A stretch of 7,816 bases of DNA from NCBI GenBank assembly GCA_019247235.1, contig JAFAPG010000813.1, positions 1-7,816 on the forward strand. Direction: 5' to 3'. The notes beneath the pieces were generated by a model. That model did no database searches and had not been told where the DNA came from. It was given only the letters and a program-made list of their open reading frames with translations. The translations under genes were made by a program, and so were the position numbers. The DNA is from Acidobacteriota bacterium. Lineage in GTDB: Bacteria > Acidobacteriota > Terriglobia > Terriglobales > Acidobacteriaceae. This document shows, piece by piece, positions 1 through 6,324 of the stretch (within the stretch, counting starts at the first letter, position 1; every line of letters starts with the position of its first letter).

Positions 1-833
1 GCGTGTTCTCCAGGAAGAACGTTTTCTCCGTCAGCCAGTGGGCCGAAGTAATCCTGTTCGATGAAGCGAATGGCCAGATCGCGATAGCGTGAATTCCCGC
101 TGCGCTGATAGGCCAAAAAAAAGTTTTCTGGCAGTGTGTAAGTTTCATCCCAGGTGTCGGCAACACTCTTATGGGCACGCGCCCGTTGCTCGGCCCGGCT
201 TAGTGCTTTTTCCGGCAGAAATGGCAGCGCCGCCTGGGTAGCCCGCCAATGCACATCGAGAGCGTCGGGGCATTGGGCGAACTGGTGGGCATCAATAAGG
301 CCGCAACTGGTTTTGTCGTAGGTATAGGCGGGCAGGTGATAATCCACGTAGAACTTACCCGAAGGCTCGACAGTTTGGCCGAAGGCTCTGACTAAGCGGT
401 GAACTTTTTCTTGCGTTGGTTTCGAGCCGGTAACCGCATAAGCACGAGCCAGAGCGGACAAATATTGCCCGAAACTGTGTCCAGGAATAAAGGCATGAAA
501 ATAATCTGGAGGGGCGAAATCGTCGGCGTTGTCATACCACCCGCCCATATCTGGGCCGGGGGCAGGCAGGCCGGAGCGTTGGCGGAACGGTTTCAGCAAC
601 GCGTCTTCGTTCAAATGCAGGAACAGATCATGATTGTGATTAAACTGTTCCCGAAAGGCGCCGTCCAGGAGCTCGACTTCGGAATAGCCAAATAAGGACA
701 AGCCGGGGGTTACGCCCACGTTGGCCGAGGACACCGACGCCGATAGAGGCCAGGCTGGCAGGCTGTGCATCGCTATTCCCCCTCCCGCAGCCAGCGCGGT
801 TAACTGCGCGAATTTTCGTCGGCTCACATGCAT
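1..833 (-). CDS. GH127/DUF1680 family glycoside hydrolase (beta-L-arabinofuranosidase-like), Tat-exported, truncated by window edge
   Basis: The frame is open from an ATG at 833 to the window edge: 277 codons plus two bases, with no stop. The start is fixed by a perfect AAGGAGG five bases upstream; the overlapping ATG at 829 meets a stop at once. Residues 4-11 (SRRKFAQL) form a twin-arginine motif, followed by an alanine/glycine-rich hydrophobic stretch to about residue 36, so Tat export to the periplasm is likely. The mature part reads like the DUF1680 alpha/alpha barrel: an opening strand with ELLDGAF (54-60), a GGWYDNADDF patch (97-106), GHSFGQYLSALARAYAVTGS (118-137, family form GHxLGHYLSALA..ATGD), TYDKTSCGLIDAH (171-183) and ENFFLAYQRSGNSRY (236-250). 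Characterised GH127 members release beta-L-arabinofuranose from plant glycans, using a Zn-cysteine/glutamate site in the later half, which lies outside this window. Activity therefore cannot be confirmed. Sure of the gene, fairly sure of the family, unsure of substrate; GH146 or another DUF1680 group is possible. Confidence 0.8.
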   Translation of the reverse strand, partial: MHVSRRKFAQLTALAAGGGIAMHSLPAWPLSASVSSANVGVTPGLSLFGYSEVELLDGAFREQFNHNHDLFLHLNEDALLKPFRQRSGLPAPGPDMGGWYDNADDFAPPDYFHAFIPGHSFGQYLSALARAYAVTGSKPTQEKVHRLVRAFGQTVEPSGKFYVDYHLPAYTYDKTSCGLIDAHQFAQCPDALDVHWRATQAALPFLPEKALSRAEQRARAHKSVADTWDETYTLPENFFLAYQRSGNSRYRDLAIRFIEQDYFGPLADGENVLPGEH

Positions 834-838
834 GCCAA

Positions 839-845
839 CCTCCTT
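839..845 (-). promoter_or_regulatory. Ribosome binding site of the GH127-like gene
   Basis: AAGGAGG on the minus strand, five bases before the ATG at 833. It is a full anti-Shine-Dalgarno match and decides the start of a gene whose other end is missing. Confidence 0.85.
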
Positions 846-889
846 GGGTTCACAGATCTTCAGGGCTTCTCAGCAATCGTTATCTGGAG

Positions 890-918
890 CTTATACTGCC
901 AAAAGGTGAGCAGGTCAA
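890..918 (-). promoter_or_regulatory. Sigma70-type promoter for the GH127-like gene
   Basis: On the minus strand TTGACC (918-913) is followed by exactly 17 bases and then TATAAG (895-890). Each hexamer matches the consensus at five of six positions and the spacing is ideal. Transcription would begin near 883, giving a leader of about 50 bases before the ATG at 833. The consensus comes from well-studied bacteria; its use in this organism is inferred. Confidence 0.65.
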
Positions 919-924
919 GCGATC

Positions 925-936
925 GCAAGCGTTTCA
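925..936. promoter_or_regulatory. LacI-family-like operator beside the GH127 promoter
   Basis: GCAAGCGTTTCA matches seven of the eight fixed positions of the general LacI-family pattern GNAANCGNTTNC; only the last base differs. It lies just upstream of the -35 box at 918-913. Its inner octamer, read on the minus strand (AAACGCTT), is identical to that of the better site at 1154-1169. A palindrome GCGATCGC at 919-926 overlaps its edge. Confidence 0.4.
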
Positions 937-1107
937 TTTCAGAACCTAAATAATCGGGTGGTTCACGATAGTGCGAGAAAAGCACTTGGAGTCGTGTCTG
1001 TGCTGGCTCAATATCGTTCGTACTGAGAACGCATTCGCCAGAGTGATAAACACGGTGCCCCGCTGCGGGTATCTTTGTTGTCTCCTCTGGCCATCATGAT
1101 CCCAGAT

Positions 1108-1128
1108 TTGACTTGACTATTGTATACA
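1108..1128. promoter_or_regulatory. Overlapping TTGACT repeats and TGTATACA palindrome (possible GntR-type operator or upstream promoter)
   Basis: TTGACT occurs at 1108-1113 and again at 1113-1118, sharing one base, and is followed by the perfect eight-base palindrome TGTATACA at 1121-1128. With its flanks, ATTGTATACAGA (1119-1130) matches ten of twelve bases of ATTGTATACAAT, the type of site bound by FadR-subfamily GntR regulators. TTGACT resembles a -35 box, but no good -10 box lies 16-18 bases downstream of either copy. The site is seen; any function is inferred. Confidence 0.35.
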
Positions 1129-1133
1129 GATTC

Positions 1134-1146
1134 GAGTACCGTACTC
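1134..1146. repeat. Perfect inverted repeat GAGTAC-C-GTACTC upstream of the receptor gene
   Basis: Two six-base arms around a single C. The same arm sequence recurs as the ten-base palindrome TGAGTACTCA (4710-4719) upstream of the first TPR gene, so it may be a protein-binding site. No known regulator is assigned. Confidence 0.4.
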
Positions 1147-1153
1147 AGCCATT

Positions 1154-1169
1154 GAGCAAACGCTTACTC
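1154..1169. promoter_or_regulatory. LacI-family-like operator upstream of the receptor gene
   Basis: GAGCAAACGCTTACTC is symmetric about the central CG and reads GAGNAANCGNTTNCTC. It matches all eight fixed positions of the LacI-family pattern GNAANCGNTTNC, with two further symmetric bases on each side. It overlaps a weak possible promoter, TTGAGC (1152-1157) then 18 bases then TATCGG (1176-1181), where a repressor would block RNA polymerase. That promoter is poor (four and three of six matches), so the start of the receptor transcript is uncertain. LacI-type regulators usually control sugar uptake and breakdown, which fits both neighbours. Confidence 0.5.
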
Positions 1170-1208
1170 GCAAGCTATCGGAGCCGTCTTCGGCACCGGT
1201 TGAGCTCT

Positions 1209-1247
1209 AGTTTGCCGTCTGGCGGAATTGTGGGTTCCGCCCAAACT
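1209..1247 (+). promoter_or_regulatory. Two-part hairpin in the receptor mRNA leader
   Basis: An outer stem AGTTTG (1209-1214) with CAAACT (1242-1247) encloses an inner stem GGCGGAA (1221-1227) with TTCCGCC (1235-1241). That gives thirteen Watson-Crick pairs in all, with a six-base bulge on the 5' side and a seven-base loop TTGTGGG. It ends 16 bases before the ribosome site. No T-run follows, so it is not an intrinsic terminator. Stabilisation of the transcript or translation control are possible. It matches no riboswitch class I recognise. Confidence 0.45.
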
Positions 1248-1263
1248 TTCGCGGACACTACGC

Positions 1264-1269
1264 AGGAGG
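1264..1269 (+). promoter_or_regulatory. Ribosome binding site of the TonB-dependent receptor
   Basis: AGGAGG sits four bases before the ATG at 1274 (within AGGAGGGCGC). It supports this start, which also gives a complete signal peptide. Confidence 0.75.
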
Positions 1270-1273
1270 GCGC

Positions 1274-4200
1274 ATGGTTTCGAGGGTTGTGACACGCTTC
1301 AGTTTTCTGTGGTTTTCTACGCTGCTGGTTCTCATCGTTAGCCCATGCTACGCACAGTTCACGAGCAATGTGCAAGGTGTGGTTCAGGATCCCTCAGGTG
1401 CAGTGGTGCCAAAAGCCACCATTACGCTCGTGAATCTTGGAACCCAAGTCACAAGAACCACGAGCACCGACGAGAACGGGAACTTTCGCTTCGTTAGCCT
1501 GGCACCCGGCGGCTACAAAGTAACCGCCGAAGCATCGGGCTACGCAAAGTCAGAGTCGAACATTACTTTGCTGACTGAGCAGAATTTGAACGTGCCCATC
1601 ACTTTGAAGGTGGGAGCGGTGACCGAAGCGGTCAACGTGACTTCGACCAGTCCAGTGGTCGATACCGCCGACAGTCGTACTCAGTTGACCTTGGAAAATC
1701 AGGCGGTGGCACAGCTGCCCATCGTCGGACGCAATCTTGTGACCTTGGTCACTTTGGCGCCTGGTGTCTCCGGCTTGGGAACCAGTGCGTCAGGAAGTCC
1801 TGCGTCGGGCGTAGACAACTACTCTACCGAGGAGCAGGTCGACGCCAGTGCCAATGGTCAAGGCCAGAATAACAATCAGTACGTTGTCGATGGTCTTGAC
1901 GTCACCAGTGGGATTCGCCAGGGCGTTCTAAACTTAACGCCGCAGCCAGAGGCGATCCAGGAGACCAGCGTTCAGGTCAACACTTTCAGCAGCGAGTACA
2001 GCCGCGCCGCCGGTCTGCAAACTATGTTCACCACCAGATCGGGGACCGACCAATTCCATGGCTCGGCATCAGATTACTTCAATTATCAAAAAATGTTCGC
2101 CAGCCAGCACTTTGTTGGCTTCCCCTACAAACCATTCCACTCGAACAATATGGATTTCGCCGTCGGCGGACCGATATTTCCGCACCACAACAGCTTCTTT
2201 TACTTTGCTGTAGAACCCTTACGCTCGTCTTCGAGCGCAGGAGGATCGGTAAACTTTCCCGCCCCTGAGTTCATCGCCTTCGCCCAAGCAAACCCCGCGC
2301 TGGCCCACACGGTAGGAACACATATTCTGACCACCTATCTGCCTACGGGGGTGGTTGGCACCTCGGTGCAAAAATTTGCTAATGACCCGACGCTTTTCCC
2401 CACTACCTGCGGAACTGCGGCCACCGATAATATTCCCTGCAATTTACCCGTAGTCGATACCGGCTCCTTTGGAGCAACGTCGATCAGGAACGGAACTCAA
2501 TATTTTGCGCGCATCGACCAAGGCTTCAAGAAGGAACGGATCTACGTCAGTCTTTTTCGAACGCTTCTACTAACCGGGGCACCGTCCCCGATGCCGCAAT
2601 TTTCTGCCTTGAACAATACCTGGCAAGTCGCCGGGCAGGCGTCATGGACACACACCTTCTCACCTAGCACGCTCAATGAATTTACCGCTGGGGTGAGCAG
2701 GGTGGAAGGCGTCCTGGGTAGTGGGGCTAAAGACTACACCGTTCCTTCCATCTCCGTAACCGGAATTAATGTGGATTCCGGCCAAGCCTACGGCGTGGGG
2801 TTCGCGCAGGGAGATTTTATTCAACACAACTATCACTGGCGAGACGTGCTTACTCACGTGCAGGGTACGCATGCTTTGAAGTTCGGCTATGAAGGTTGGT
2901 ATGGCGACGACGTTGAGCCCTTTCAAGGACCGTGGTCACAGCCAAAGTTCAGCTTCAACAATTTATTGAAGCTGGCACAAGATGCGCCCACCACCGAAGG
3001 CGGAATTATGTACAACCCTGCAACCGGAACCGAGCAATTGTGGAACTGGGATGCGGCGTCGAGAACGTTTGGTCTGTTTGTAGAAGACACCTGGAAGGCG
3101 AGACGGAATCTGACGCTGACCTTGGGATTGCGCTACGACGATAGCGGAAACCCGTGGTCGAAGAGTCCTACTACGGTCTTCGGCAACTTCTATCTGGGTA
3201 CCGGCAATACCCAACAAGAGCAAATCGCGAACGGGTATGCTAAGGCTACCCACAATGCTTTATTGCACTCGGTCAACAATCTTTTTAGTCCTCGCATCGG
3301 GGTGGCTTGGGATCCCACCAGCAAAGGCGATTGGGTGGTGCGCGGCGGATTCGGTGTCTATAACAACTGGCTAACCCAGGCCAACGTGCAGGAGGAGTTC
3401 CGCGGCAGCCCTCCAGGGCTGGTCATGCCTACGTTTTTCGCCGGTGGAACGGCTACCGCGCAACCGCCGATCTTCGTTCTCGGAAACAGCAGTAAGCCGC
3501 CTTTTGGGTTCAGCTTCCCGACCTTTCAGGGAGGGCTAAATGCCCAGGGTGGAGTTCCCGGGACCAATTTTGCCATCGGCGCCATTAATCCACTGCTGAA
3601 GTCGCCCAAAGCAGACATCTGGTCCTTGAGCGTGGAGCGAAAACTGGGTAGCGTCTTTGCCGCTAGCGTCGGCTATTCCGGATCTCACTCCTACGACATC
3701 GTAAGCAATGGCAATGCCGCAGGGATCGTCAGCTATGGTGTCGATATCAACGTCTTGCCAGGCGATTTGATCACCCACGAGACCCTGGTGCCCAGCCGGC
3801 TGAATCACAGCTTCGGCTCGATAACCTACTCTGCCAATGACCGTTATGGCAATTACGAGAGCGTATACTTTGATTTCAAAGGACGCTTCTCGCGCGGGTA
3901 CGTCGACTTTTCTTACACCCGGTCCCAGGCCAAAGATGACGCCTTGAACTATCCGGACCCCTTTAATCCGGGTCGATTTTACGGGTTATCAAACTTTGAT
4001 GTGCCCAATCGCTTCTCTCTTAGCTTTAACTATTCACTCAAGGGTTTAAACAGTGGGCAGGGGGCCATAGGCCGCCTGACGGGTGGATGGGGTATCAGCG
4101 GCACCAGCATCTTCCAATCTGGTTATCCATTAACCGTTAGCACAAACGCCTCTTATCAGCCGGTCTGCGCCAACCCGGTAGGCTGCCCTTCCCTGTCGAA

Positions 4201-4609
4201 TCCCGCCATCGGCTATGCGCCGGGAAGCGGCGATTTCAACGCGGATGGAAATAATTTTGACTATCCGGATGCGACCAGTTACCACCAATCAACTTCGAAC
4301 CCGTCCTGGCTGGTGGGGGCGATTCCCCGAAGTGACTTTGCCGTTCCCGCCTTTGGATCGGAAGGAAATGAGAAGCCGAGTGGATTCCGAGGGCCAAATT
4401 TTTACGAGACCAATGTGAACGTCTATAAGGACACTCACCTGTCGGAACGGGTCAACTTTCAACTGCGGTTTGAACTATTCAATCTCTTCAACCGAGCGAA
4501 CTATGCAGATAACGCGGTTTCTGTGAATCTGCCAGATGGGAACTTCGGGGCAGCCACGGGTTCGCACGAAGCTCGATTTTGGCAGCTGGGAGGCAAGATT
4601 TCCTTCTGA
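1274..4609 (+). CDS. TonB-dependent outer-membrane receptor with N-terminal carboxypeptidase-regulatory-like domain
   Basis: This 1111-aa protein is complete. Residues 1-27 are a signal peptide (basic start, hydrophobic core, cleavage likely after PCYA). Residues 29 to about 115 form a carboxypeptidase-regulatory-like beta-sandwich (VQGVVQDPSGAVVPKATITL, DENGNFRFVSLAPGGYKVTAEASGY). About 118-265 is the plug: EAVNVTSTSPVVDT, LPIVGRNLVTLVTLAPGV (148-165), QYVVDGLDVT (202-211) and a TTRSGTDQFHGS stretch (253-264). The rest is the beta-barrel, ending in an aromatic-rich strand with a terminal Phe, as outer-membrane proteins do. Close cysteine pairs (379/389 and 965/971) and an EF-hand-like loop DFNADGNNFD (987-996) probably lie in surface loops. 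Receptors of this kind import large substrates using TonB-ExbBD energy. The divergent GH127-like gene suggests a plant-derived oligosaccharide, but the sequence does not fix the substrate. No SusD-like partner is present. The gene ends at its own terminator. Confidence 0.92.
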   Translation: MVSRVVTRFSFLWFSTLLVLIVSPCYAQFTSNVQGVVQDPSGAVVPKATITLVNLGTQVTRTTSTDENGNFRFVSLAPGGYKVTAEASGYAKSESNITLLTEQNLNVPITLKVGAVTEAVNVTSTSPVVDTADSRTQLTLENQAVAQLPIVGRNLVTLVTLAPGVSGLGTSASGSPASGVDNYSTEEQVDASANGQGQNNNQYVVDGLDVTSGIRQGVLNLTPQPEAIQETSVQVNTFSSEYSRAAGLQTMFTTRSGTDQFHGSASDYFNYQKMFASQHFVGFPYKPFHSNNMDFAVGGPIFPHHNSFFYFAVEPLRSSSSAGGSVNFPAPEFIAFAQANPALAHTVGTHILTTYLPTGVVGTSVQKFANDPTLFPTTCGTAATDNIPCNLPVVDTGSFGATSIRNGTQYFARIDQGFKKERIYVSLFRTLLLTGAPSPMPQFSALNNTWQVAGQASWTHTFSPSTLNEFTAGVSRVEGVLGSGAKDYTVPSISVTGINVDSGQAYGVGFAQGDFIQHNYHWRDVLTHVQGTHALKFGYEGWYGDDVEPFQGPWSQPKFSFNNLLKLAQDAPTTEGGIMYNPATGTEQLWNWDAASRTFGLFVEDTWKARRNLTLTLGLRYDDSGNPWSKSPTTVFGNFYLGTGNTQQEQIANGYAKATHNALLHSVNNLFSPRIGVAWDPTSKGDWVVRGGFGVYNNWLTQANVQEEFRGSPPGLVMPTFFAGGTATAQPPIFVLGNSSKPPFGFSFPTFQGGLNAQGGVPGTNFAIGAINPLLKSPKADIWSLSVERKLGSVFAASVGYSGSHSYDIVSNGNAAGIVSYGVDINVLPGDLITHETLVPSRLNHSFGSITYSANDRYGNYESVYFDFKGRFSRGYVDFSYTRSQAKDDALNYPDPFNPGRFYGLSNFDVPNRFSLSFNYSLKGLNSGQGAIGRLTGGWGISGTSIFQSGYPLTVSTNASYQPVCANPVGCPSLSNPAIGYAPGSGDFNADGNNFDYPDATSYHQSTSNPSWLVGAIPRSDFAVPAFGSEGNEKPSGFRGPNFYETNVNVYKDTHLSERVNFQLRFELFNLFNRANYADNAVSVNLPDGNFGAATGSHEARFWQLGGKISF

Positions 4610-4631
4610 GTCTCTCGCGCAATTAACAGGT

Positions 4632-4669
4632 GCCGGCCCTTTTTTTCGAAAGGGCCGGCTTTCTTTTTG
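4632..4669 (+). terminator. Strong intrinsic terminator after the receptor gene
   Basis: An eleven-base perfect stem, GCCGGCCCTTT (4632-4642) with AAAGGGCCGGC (4649-4659), has a six-base loop TTTTCG and is followed at once by TTTCTTTTTG. It begins 22 bases after the receptor stop codon. The T-rich tail lies on the plus strand only, so it should end the receptor transcript and separate it from the TPR gene downstream. Confidence 0.93.
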
Positions 4670-4680
4670 TTCATGATGGA

Positions 4681-4692
4681 GTCAGCGTTTCG
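4681..4692. promoter_or_regulatory. Weak LacI-like match upstream of the first TPR gene
   Basis: GTCAGCGTTTCG matches six of the eight fixed positions of GNAANCGNTTNC and shares the eight bases AGCGTTTC with the site beside the GH127 promoter. Alone it would be dismissed. It is listed because two better sites occur in this window. Confidence 0.15.
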
Positions 4693-4709
4693 AGCTGCAG
4701 TGCACGCAT

Positions 4710-4719
4710 TGAGTACTCA
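4710..4719. repeat. Ten-base palindrome TGAGTACTCA upstream of the first TPR gene
   Basis: This perfect palindrome lies 60 bases before the TPR start codon. Its half-site GTACTCA also forms the right arm of the inverted repeat at 1134-1146. A second inverted repeat, GGATC/GATCC with a six-base loop, follows at 4720-4735. These are possible operators for the TPR gene; the regulator is unknown. Confidence 0.3.
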
Positions 4720-4741
4720 GGATCGCCCTAGATCCGTACAG

Positions 4742-4764
4742 CGCACTATAGTACAAACAGTGCG
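4742..4764 (+). promoter_or_regulatory. Leader hairpin and possible -10 region of the first TPR gene
   Basis: CGCACT (4742-4747) pairs with AGTGCG (4759-4764) around an eleven-base loop. The 3' arm abuts the only ribosome-site-like sequence, GAGAAG (4764-4769), ten bases before the ATG at 4780. TATAGT (4747-4752) lies inside and resembles a -10 box, but no -35 box sits at the right distance (about 4724). Promoter and hairpin readings exclude each other in part; I cannot choose between them. Confidence 0.25.
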
Positions 4765-4779
4765 AGAAGCCGCTTTGCT

Positions 4780-6258
4780 ATGATCAAACCCCCGCTGGTG
4801 GGAAACCGTCGCCTTCTGCTTGAGGCTTTCATTTTTGTCGGCGTACTATCGGCCCCGGCCGCCGACCAGATCGATGAGATCGCCTCGGCGTTGCGCAACC
4901 GTGAGTTTGACCACGCACTTGCACGACTTCGACCCGCTCTTGCGGCCATGCCCCACAATGCGCAGTTGTGGGCTATGCAAGGAATCGCCTATTCCGGGGA
5001 AGGAGAAAACAAACAAGCTTTGGCCTCGTTTCAGCGTGCACTGCGCATCTCGCCCAACTACCTACCAGCACTGCATGGTGCCGCGCAAATCCAATATGAG
5101 GCTGGCAACCCAGCGGCCATTCCCCTTCTCGAACACATTCTGCGTTTACATCCGGGAGACTCGACCGGTCATGGCATGCTGGCTGTAGCCGAGTACCAAC
5201 AGGGGAACTGCAAAGCGGCGCTGCCTCATTTCGCAAAGGCCGACATGTTATTCAGCTCTCAGCCAAGCGCGCTCCGGGCCTACGGAATCTGCCTGGCAAA
5301 ACTGAAGCAATTGGAGCAGGCGGTCGGCGTCTTTGAGCGCGTAATAGCTCTTGAGCCCGAGGATGTCTCCGAGCGCCATGTGCTCGCGTCCCTTCAACTC
5401 ATGGATCATAAGCCCGAAGATGCTATTCGTACGCTGCAGTCGTTACTTGCGACTGGTCATAGCAGCGCTGCCACGCTCGAGCTGGCTTCCGCCGCCTATG
5501 AAGATGCGCACGATACGCCTCAAGCCGTCAGCCTCTTGCGCCAGGCGATTCTTGAAGAGCCGCGTAATGTTAACCTCTACTTGGATTTCGCCTACCTTTC
5601 GGCGGCGCATGACTCTTTTCAAGTTGGCATTGATGCGGTTACCGATGGCATAGGCCAGCAACCAAACTCGGCCTCACTTTATTTCGCACGTGGTGCTCTC
5701 CAGGTTCAACTCTCCCAATATGAGCAAGCGGAAGCCGACTTCGAGAAAGCCTATCAATTGGATCCCAGTCAATCGCTCAGCGCAGCAGCTCAAGGAATGG
5801 CCGCCGTCCAGGCTAACGACCTCAATCGCGCTCTGTCAGGAGTGCGAACAAAACTCGCGCGCAACCCAAACGATCCACTCTTACTTTACCTCGAGGCAGA
5901 CATTCTCAGTCAGAAAGGCGCTGAGCCGGGCACTCCAGAATTTCAGACTGCCATGCGCTCAGCAAAAAGAGCCGTCATGCTCCAGCCCCGGCTGGCTCCG
6001 GCACGGGCAGTGCTCGCCAAACTCTACATGCAAACTGAGCAAAACCAGCAGGCGGTCGAACAGTGTAGGAGAGCGCTCGACATCGATCCCAAAGATCAGA
6101 CCTCGCTCTATCGCTTGATCCAGGCGCTGCGGAAAACTGGGCAGACGAGCGAGATTCCGGATTTACTGAAACGCCTCGCTCAACTTCGCGAGCAAACCAC
6201 AAAAGAAGAAAGAGAGCGCTACCGCTACAAACTGGTCGAGGACGCTACCCAGCCTTAG
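4780..6258 (+). CDS. Secreted tetratricopeptide-repeat (TPR) protein, paralogue of the gene at 6325-7816
   Basis: A complete 492-aa protein. The N-terminus (two arginines at 10-11, a hydrophobic run 12-25, then APAA) is a plausible signal peptide with cleavage near 27-29. The ATG at 4780 has only a weak ribosome site (GAGAAG), but a later start would lose that peptide. From about residue 31 to 440 there are roughly twelve helix-turn-helix units of 33-34 residues with TPR spacing (for example QALASFQRALRISPNYLPAL, and QAEADFEKAYQLDPSQ at about 316-331). One unit (366-405) carries an insert. A basic coiled-coil-like tail ends in a YKL motif shared with the paralogue. TPR arrays bind peptides or partner proteins; no catalytic domain is present. 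Cys144 and Cys171 are conserved in the paralogue at the same spacing. The gene lies 170 bases after the receptor stop, beyond a strong terminator, so it is probably transcribed separately. The partner is unknown. Confidence 0.9.
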   Translation: MIKPPLVGNRRLLLEAFIFVGVLSAPAADQIDEIASALRNREFDHALARLRPALAAMPHNAQLWAMQGIAYSGEGENKQALASFQRALRISPNYLPALHGAAQIQYEAGNPAAIPLLEHILRLHPGDSTGHGMLAVAEYQQGNCKAALPHFAKADMLFSSQPSALRAYGICLAKLKQLEQAVGVFERVIALEPEDVSERHVLASLQLMDHKPEDAIRTLQSLLATGHSSAATLELASAAYEDAHDTPQAVSLLRQAILEEPRNVNLYLDFAYLSAAHDSFQVGIDAVTDGIGQQPNSASLYFARGALQVQLSQYEQAEADFEKAYQLDPSQSLSAAAQGMAAVQANDLNRALSGVRTKLARNPNDPLLLYLEADILSQKGAEPGTPEFQTAMRSAKRAVMLQPRLAPARAVLAKLYMQTEQNQQAVEQCRRALDIDPKDQTSLYRLIQALRKTGQTSEIPDLLKRLAQLREQTTKEERERYRYKLVEDATQP

Positions 6259-6275
6259 CTCGCTAAAGCCGTCGA

Positions 6276-6287
6276 ATGCCGCGGCAT
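6276..6287. repeat. Twelve-base palindrome between the convergent TPR genes
   Basis: ATGCCGCGGCAT is a perfect palindrome in the 66-base gap between the two stop codons, flanked by GCCG (6268-6271) and CGGC (6288-6291), which could extend the pairing across a four-base bulge (TCGA). There is no T-run on either side, so it is not a standard intrinsic terminator. It may still slow or process the two facing transcripts. Confidence 0.3.
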
Positions 6288-6324
6288 CGGCCAGGAGTCG
6301 ATTCGGCGCAGACCTAGAACAAGA

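Larger units (their letters stand above)
834..1273. other. Divergent intergenic regulatory region between the GH127 and receptor genes
   Basis: About 440 bases without a convincing gene. Short open frames here (for example the distal part of one at 721-909) lack ribosome sites and protein-like composition. The region carries the GH127 promoter and ribosome site, two LacI-like sites, the palindromes TGTATACA and GAGTAC-C-GTACTC, and the receptor leader with its hairpin. A smaller inverted repeat, AGTGC/GCACT with a seven-base loop, lies at 970-986. Between about 987 and 1107 I see nothing I can name. Confidence 0.8.

Noticed and set aside
399..909. Plus-strand open frames of 98 and 62 codons at the left end
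   Set aside because: They lie mostly or wholly opposite the GH127-like gene, whose minus-strand frame has a Tat signal, family motifs and a perfect ribosome site. They show no protein-like features.
970..4768. Ten-base repeat AGTGCGAGAA at 970-979 and 4759-4768, upstream of two genes
   Set aside because: Matches of this length are expected by chance in a window of nearly 8 kb, and the surrounding bases differ.
4820..6118. Several 100-142 codon frames overlapping the first TPR gene
   Set aside because: These are frame-shifted shadows of the TPR gene. The TPR frame is unbroken and its periodicity is clear.
1274..6258. A single operon of receptor and first TPR gene
   Set aside because: The eleven-pair terminator with T-tail at 4632-4669 and the 170-base gap argue for separate transcripts.
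6276..6291. Palindrome between the TPR genes as a bidirectional intrinsic terminator
   Set aside because: GC-rich pairing is present but no run of T follows on either strand. It is kept only as a palindrome.
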